From: Taenia hydatigena
Taxonomy: Eukaryota > Platyhelminthes > Cestoda > Cyclophyllidea > Taeniidae
Direction: 5' to 3'
Length of the DNA: 64,000 nucleotides
Assembly: GCA_036345935.2 (NCBI GenBank)
Contig: JADWOT020000004.1
Coordinates: 5,366,168 to 5,430,167 of the forward strand
Part shown: positions 59,976 to 64,000 of the stretch, piece by piece
Position numbering within the stretch: the stretch's first letter is position 1
How the letters are laid out: every line of letters begins with the position of its first letter
Notes under the pieces: generated by a model
Database searches by the model: none
Seen by the model: the letters and a program-made list of their open reading frames with translations, nothing else
Told to the model about the DNA's origin: nothing
Made by a program: the position numbers and the translations under genes

Positions 59976-61518
59976 TCATTTGATGGAAGCGTTGGACTGG
60001 ATCAGGTGTCAAACTGTAAAACATGTGTCCTTGCCAGTAGCTGTCCCAGTGTTAGTAGCGTAATCCCATCTGTGGATGACACATATGTGCCTCATTGCGC
60101 ATCAAGAACATGCAGTTCACTCAGCAGGACCACTCATGTCTTGCATTTTTTTTAAGCATTAAGCATCGACATTCATCAAATTCTGCACTTTAGGCTAAGG
60201 CGCAACATTTATGCCCAGAGGAAGGTAGAGGTCATATGAAAAGTGCTTGTGTAGGATGAAATAATGCATTTATTTTTATTTCTCAAATGATGCCAATTGC
60301 ATTGACAAAAAGTGGGACAATTTCCTACGTTGAATTAGTTCGGAGTACGGAAATGAATACGATGAAAGTTGGCGTGGCCCATTGACTCAAACTACCCATG
60401 ATTAAAAAAAATAGGCTTTGACTAACGTCACCATATTTACTTTTTGCAACGAAATATCTCATTCTGTCGCAGTACATTTACATAAATATTTCAACCCAAC
60501 CCAAACTAATCAACACCTAATTTGCATAGCCTATGCACTAATGCACACTATTTAATAATCAGTTCAAAGCGAAATGCGGCAGGTGCACCCTCATCATTAA
60601 TCTAAATCATCCTAAAGCGACTTTTCTGAAAAGCTAATGAGCCATAAAATAACAGAAGAGGCGCTCGACGATTCTAAGCACGACCGGAGAGCTATGCCAC
60701 AGATCATAAAAACATCTCGTGCTTAATCCACAGAGATCGACACTTTAGACTGCAGAATCATTAGGCAGCTTTGATTTGCCAGGTGGGAGTTCAAACACCC
60801 ATGCCACAGGTGATGATGCCTTACCCAAAACTTACCAGTGTATCATCTCAGCTCACACACGCCTCGCCCACACAAATCAACAAGCAAATTGATCACCACC
60901 CACGCAAGCCCGTCCAATCCTAACTTGCCTTTGTTTGCGAAGAAACACAAATAAATGACTAACAGCTTTTAATTTACCACTGATGGAAACTGTACAGAAA
61001 GGCACAGCATTGTCGAGACGTAATCACAGCTTGAGAGATATAGACATCAAAAGTGGTGATGTAAAAATTGAAGGGGTTTTGAGCTGCTCTTAATTCGGGT
61101 GCTACCGGAAGACACGGTTGATCATCCTAGTGCCCCTTTCCCCATCAACGCATGAACTCCAGGATCCACACCGACAAGTCGCCGTTATAACCCGCTTTGG
61201 ATAGTAGATCTCACGTCTGCACTGATCCGCACTATTGACATCTGAACCTACGAAACCATGACAATAAACAGGGGCTAAGGAAACTCGCATTAAATACGAA
61301 AGAAAATGAGGTCTAAAATGGGGTGCTGGTTCCAAATTTGTCAATGGAATCATGAAACAGCGGTATCATGTGAAGTGGTAGGCGCTAGCTCACGTTATAC
61401 CCTAAGTAGAATTCGTTGATCAAGAATGTCACAGAACAGCAGCAGCGCCCATGCACAACGAGGTGCGGTGATGAACCGAGTTTCTTGTGAAGGAAGGCGT
61501 CTACACTCGTGGACACGA
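59976..61518 (+). repeat. A'' counterpart of 36825-38357
   Basis: Near-identical to A' up to about 60590, then about 80-85% to 61518. The frame at 61102-61353 and its A' partner at 36984-37178 diverge and end differently, so no gene is called. Confidence 0.75.
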
Positions 61519-61698
61519 GTACCGACAGGAGACGTCAATACATTCGGCAATTAGACATTTGAGTGGTGTATGCGCCTTCCGATCGGTGGCATCCCTGCAA
61601 ACGTTGATTTTCAGCCCATTCATACAGTGGTACTTCCTGACAACGCTTAGTGGTGAGGTATAATCCCCGATACCCAGTGTCCAACTGACACCCAGCAT
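61501..61698 (-). CDS. Candidate cysteine-rich coding fragment
   Basis: A 65-codon minus-strand frame from ATG 61698. Its second half has several cysteines (near residues 25, 34, 48, 52, 57 and 61), a pattern that would fit a small secreted domain. It ends just inside the segment border, so the last residues come from shared repeat sequence, which argues against an intact gene. No family assigned. Confidence 0.2.
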   Translation of the reverse strand: MLGVSWTLGIGDYTSPLSVVRKYHCMNGLKINVCRDATDRKAHTPLKCLIAECIDVSCRYSCPRV

Positions 61699-62640
61699 AC
61701 CCTACCGTACAATTGTGCAAGGCACGAGTGCATTCGTGTTAATGTTTCCAGCAAGTTGAGCTTTAAAACTGCCTTTTGATTCTGAGGATAACGGATGATG
61801 GGGATAGATGGAAAGAGGAAGTACCTTTATGACCAATCTGCCATGCATGTCAAAATCAGTCTCTGAGTAATGCGCGAGGGACTTAGGCGGCTTAACCACA
61901 CCACCACAACACTCCACCCCTCCCATTATATCTACCGCACAACTGCTCAGTATCTTCAGGTGCGCCTGCTATTAAAGTATCCTCTTCTCTATCGTGTCCA
62001 ACTAGATGGACACCACCATCGGGATGCTTGGAAAACCGAAGTGATGCGATAGGTAAGGAACTGTCTTTTCCAAACATCATCCTACACACGGGCTGCTGTA
62101 GACCACAATCCCTCGTCCCGCCGCTCTGCATGAAGACAAACTCTAGCCTCTGCATGGGATGTGGGAAATAACACACATGGTAGCTCTGGCTAACACCTAG
62201 GAGACTAGCTTCCTCAAAAACGCAGTTTTAAGTGAAAGTGAAAACAGTATGGTTGACTGTGGGAAAAAGCGTACATTAAGAGCTCATCAACAGCTTGGTA
62301 AATAATTATTACAAATGAAGCGCATAGAAACAGCTTAACAATCTCCTCACTTTGAGGATGACAAGCACTTATAGACTCAAGTTAAGGCATGAAATGACCC
62401 ATTTTCTTCTGATGACAACGGAGCGTGGAGCTAGATCGATTAAACGAGGCTACGCTTCAGAGCTTAAAACTAAAATGATGTGAAAAAGGCTTGGACATAC
62501 TGATGAATTAAGTACAAGCTCGGAGACAGGAGTAATATCAATATGTCAAGATTGCCTGCCAGACCAAAGAACCGAAGAAGAGCCCCTAAGAATCAAATCA
62601 AGTGCTGTGAAAGGCGATCTGGCAGAATCATTGCAAAACT
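61519..62640. other. 1.1-kb segment private to A''
   Basis: Relative to A', where the flanks meet near 36825, this segment interrupts A'' between a GTGGACA and a TGCCTTTT sequence. I find no terminal inverted repeats, poly(A) tail or duplication longer than 2-3 bases. It has two coding-looking stretches on the minus strand (61936-62149 and 61501-61698). It may be captured genic DNA or a remnant deleted from A'. Confidence 0.65.
61936..62149 (-). CDS. Candidate internal exon, unknown family
   Basis: On the minus strand, TTATTTCCCACATCCCATGCAG is a good acceptor. It is followed by 214 open bases (71 codons plus one) and a G|GTAGAT donor. The translation has a balanced, protein-like composition (VFMQSGGTRDCG early, HPDGGVHLVGHDREEDT later). 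The frame continues to 61892 if the donor is not used. I do not recognise the domain. Neighbouring 61501-61698 lies on the same strand, so both could belong to one gene fragment. Confidence 0.3.
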
Positions 62641-63047
62641 TGCCTTTTGAGAAAAATAGCCAGCCTACTTGACTTCACACGTAATAGTTGAATCCGAAAC
62701 GCGGAAACCCTAACGTCTCATCAGGAGCCTCTTAATGGACTGACGTCTACTCTTCGCAAGCTAACAGAAGACAAGAGATCCCACCTCGCCATGCAGACGC
62801 CTTTAAACTTCTCCCATAAGCATTAGCTTTGCGAGGAAATTGCAGAAATGAATAAAATCAACAAGAAATAATGTTCAATATCGTCTGGCGCTCAAACATA
62901 GGGTTGGAGCCCGTATGCACTAAAACTTGGGCATATCTATGTCGGTGGCACCCCCTTCTCCCCCCTCGATACCCAGTGCACCCTCGGCTCCGCTGCATGA
63001 GACACGCGCATGACAGCAATCAAAGACTATGCATATTACGCGTAATA
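62641..63047 (+). repeat. A'' counterpart of 36428-36825
   Basis: Inverted relative to A', about 88-90% similar (shared landmarks: AACGTCTCATCAGGAGCCTC and ACAGAAGACAAGAGATCCC). It ends at a junction where about 1.24 kb of A' is missing. No gene. Confidence 0.7.
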
Positions 63048-64000
63048 ACCAATTCAGCATACTTTGTAATAAGTACAAGCAACTTGTCCCAATCAAACTC
63101 TAAAAGCCCGTGTATACTCATTGAATCCTACTAAATACAATATTTCCCGTTTGGGCTAGAATGATAGCACAAGTAACAGACGAACATACACTATTTATCC
63201 TTCAAGACGGTAAAACAAACAAGGTGCACGAAATGGACAAATCCAGTCATTTGTATGACTAGATATCAATAAGCACAAGTCAGAATTGCCAATACTTAAT
63301 GTGTACCAATGCTGAATGAAAGCAACTCGACAACTTATGGCATCAAACAAGTGGGACATGTGGAAAGTGGGAAAGCAAGAAGAGTCAGAGTTAGCCCTGA
63401 ACCAGCGCTGAATTCACATTCAACAGGCAGCGTCTGTAGCTGGTACAAAAGACGGCACTTTGCAGTCAGGCCTCACACCTCATCAAAGCAGGCAAACAGC
63501 AAATTGAGACTTTTCAACCGTGCATAAATGTGCATTTATACGCACCTATGAATTGGCGGGTTCCTTCCTCCACCTATCCACAATCACTGCACCCTCTGAC
63601 GTTGCCCTTGTTGCCTGCCACGTCACAACGCAGGAGTAACTGCACAACACCGCTTGCGTCCTACTCTGCAGACTTCCAACAGTTTTGGCAATAACTCATC
63701 AGCGAACGCTGACTGCCAAAGCGCCCATCAGCAGTGGCACAGCCTCAACGAAATACCTGTCCCTTGCAGGCTCGGAGGAAACATAGATAGCACGGTAATT
63801 CATTTGTTCAGGCGTCATCATTTTTGCAGCAGAATTCGATATTTGCATCCACCCCTCAGCTACGCCAAAAAATGTTCGATTCGAATAACATTCTTGCATC
63901 TGCAGGAACAAGCTGAGGCTTAAACAAGCCATGTCGACCAAACCAGCAGATAGACGTTTAGTGTGACGACGGCGTACACTGCAAGTTGACATCCCTTCGA
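63048..64000 (+). repeat. A'' copy of part of middle segment b
   Basis: Matches 34250-35189 (inverted) and 4495-5435 (direct) at about 90%. The 72-codon frame at 63309 resembles the frames at 34713 and 4744, but with scattered replacements and different starts. No gene called. Confidence 0.75.

Larger units (their letters stand above)
56166..64000 (+). repeat. Block A'', right outer arm of palindrome 2 (cut by window end)
   Basis: Same orientation as A. It pairs with A' at near identity for 56166-60590, then at about 80-90%. Compared with A' it has an extra segment at 61519-62640 and lacks 35190-36427 at the junction near 63048. It runs off the window end. Confidence 0.9.

Noticed and set aside
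1..64000. Transposase, reverse transcriptase or LTR element as the driver of the repeats
   Set aside because: No frame shows catalytic motifs of these enzymes, and block edges lack terminal inverted repeats, LTRs or poly(A) tails.

Overview
This is a eukaryotic window and I see no bacterial features. The only gene I can assemble exon by exon is a secreted CAP-domain (SCP/TAPS, venom-allergen-like) protein with four short GT-AG introns. It is present twice, in opposite orientations. Its C-terminal layout (cysteine-rich tail after a GNYxG...PY...CSKC motif), the short introns, the moderate GC content (roughly 40-45% by eye) and the heavy repeat load suggest a parasitic flatworm, perhaps a cestode. 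That assignment is an inference from one gene family. No rRNA, tRNA, CRISPR, telomere array or intact transposase/reverse-transcriptase gene was seen.

Most of the window is one set of blocks repeated in alternating orientation: A (about 124-17115), spacer S1 (17116-21526), A' (21527-42180, inverted A), B with the first CAP gene (42181-46810), spacer S2 (46811-51359), B' with the second CAP gene (51360-56165, inverted B) and A'' (56166-64000, same orientation as A, cut by the window end). This makes two linked palindromes. Palindrome 1 is A-S1-A' with a symmetry axis near 19321. Palindrome 2 is A'B-S2-B'A'' with an axis near 49060-49170.

Identity is not uniform. The inner arms of palindrome 1 (11.2-17.1 kb against 21.5-27.4 kb) are almost identical, with whole 60-154-residue frames conserved letter for letter. 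Identity falls to about 97-98% at 9.75-11.2 kb and about 90% further out. Palindrome 2 is almost identical over 37.75-46.81 against 51.36-60.59 kb, then drops abruptly. Both arm pairs carry private indels: 561 bp in A' at 28.9 kb, about 2.55 kb missing from A at 3.87 kb, about 1.1 kb extra in A'' at 61.5-62.6 kb, about 1.2 kb missing from A'' at 63.05 kb, and about 231 bp extra in B' at 55.25 kb. A third copy of one 2.5-kb internal block (C) sits inside S2.

The two CAP genes face away from each other, with start codons about 8.85 kb apart. Each has a TATAAATA box 37-38 bp before the start codon and a perfect 13-bp-stem inverted repeat about 42 bp further upstream. The predicted 229-residue proteins differ at three residues only, all in the cysteine-rich tail.

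The spacers carry DNA not repeated elsewhere in the window. S1 has a GC-rich stretch with an RFX-type X-box and possible first exons on both strands, plus coding-looking exon fragments on the minus strand. S2 and the private A'' segment also hold exon-like fragments of unknown family. These are weaker calls and are marked as such.
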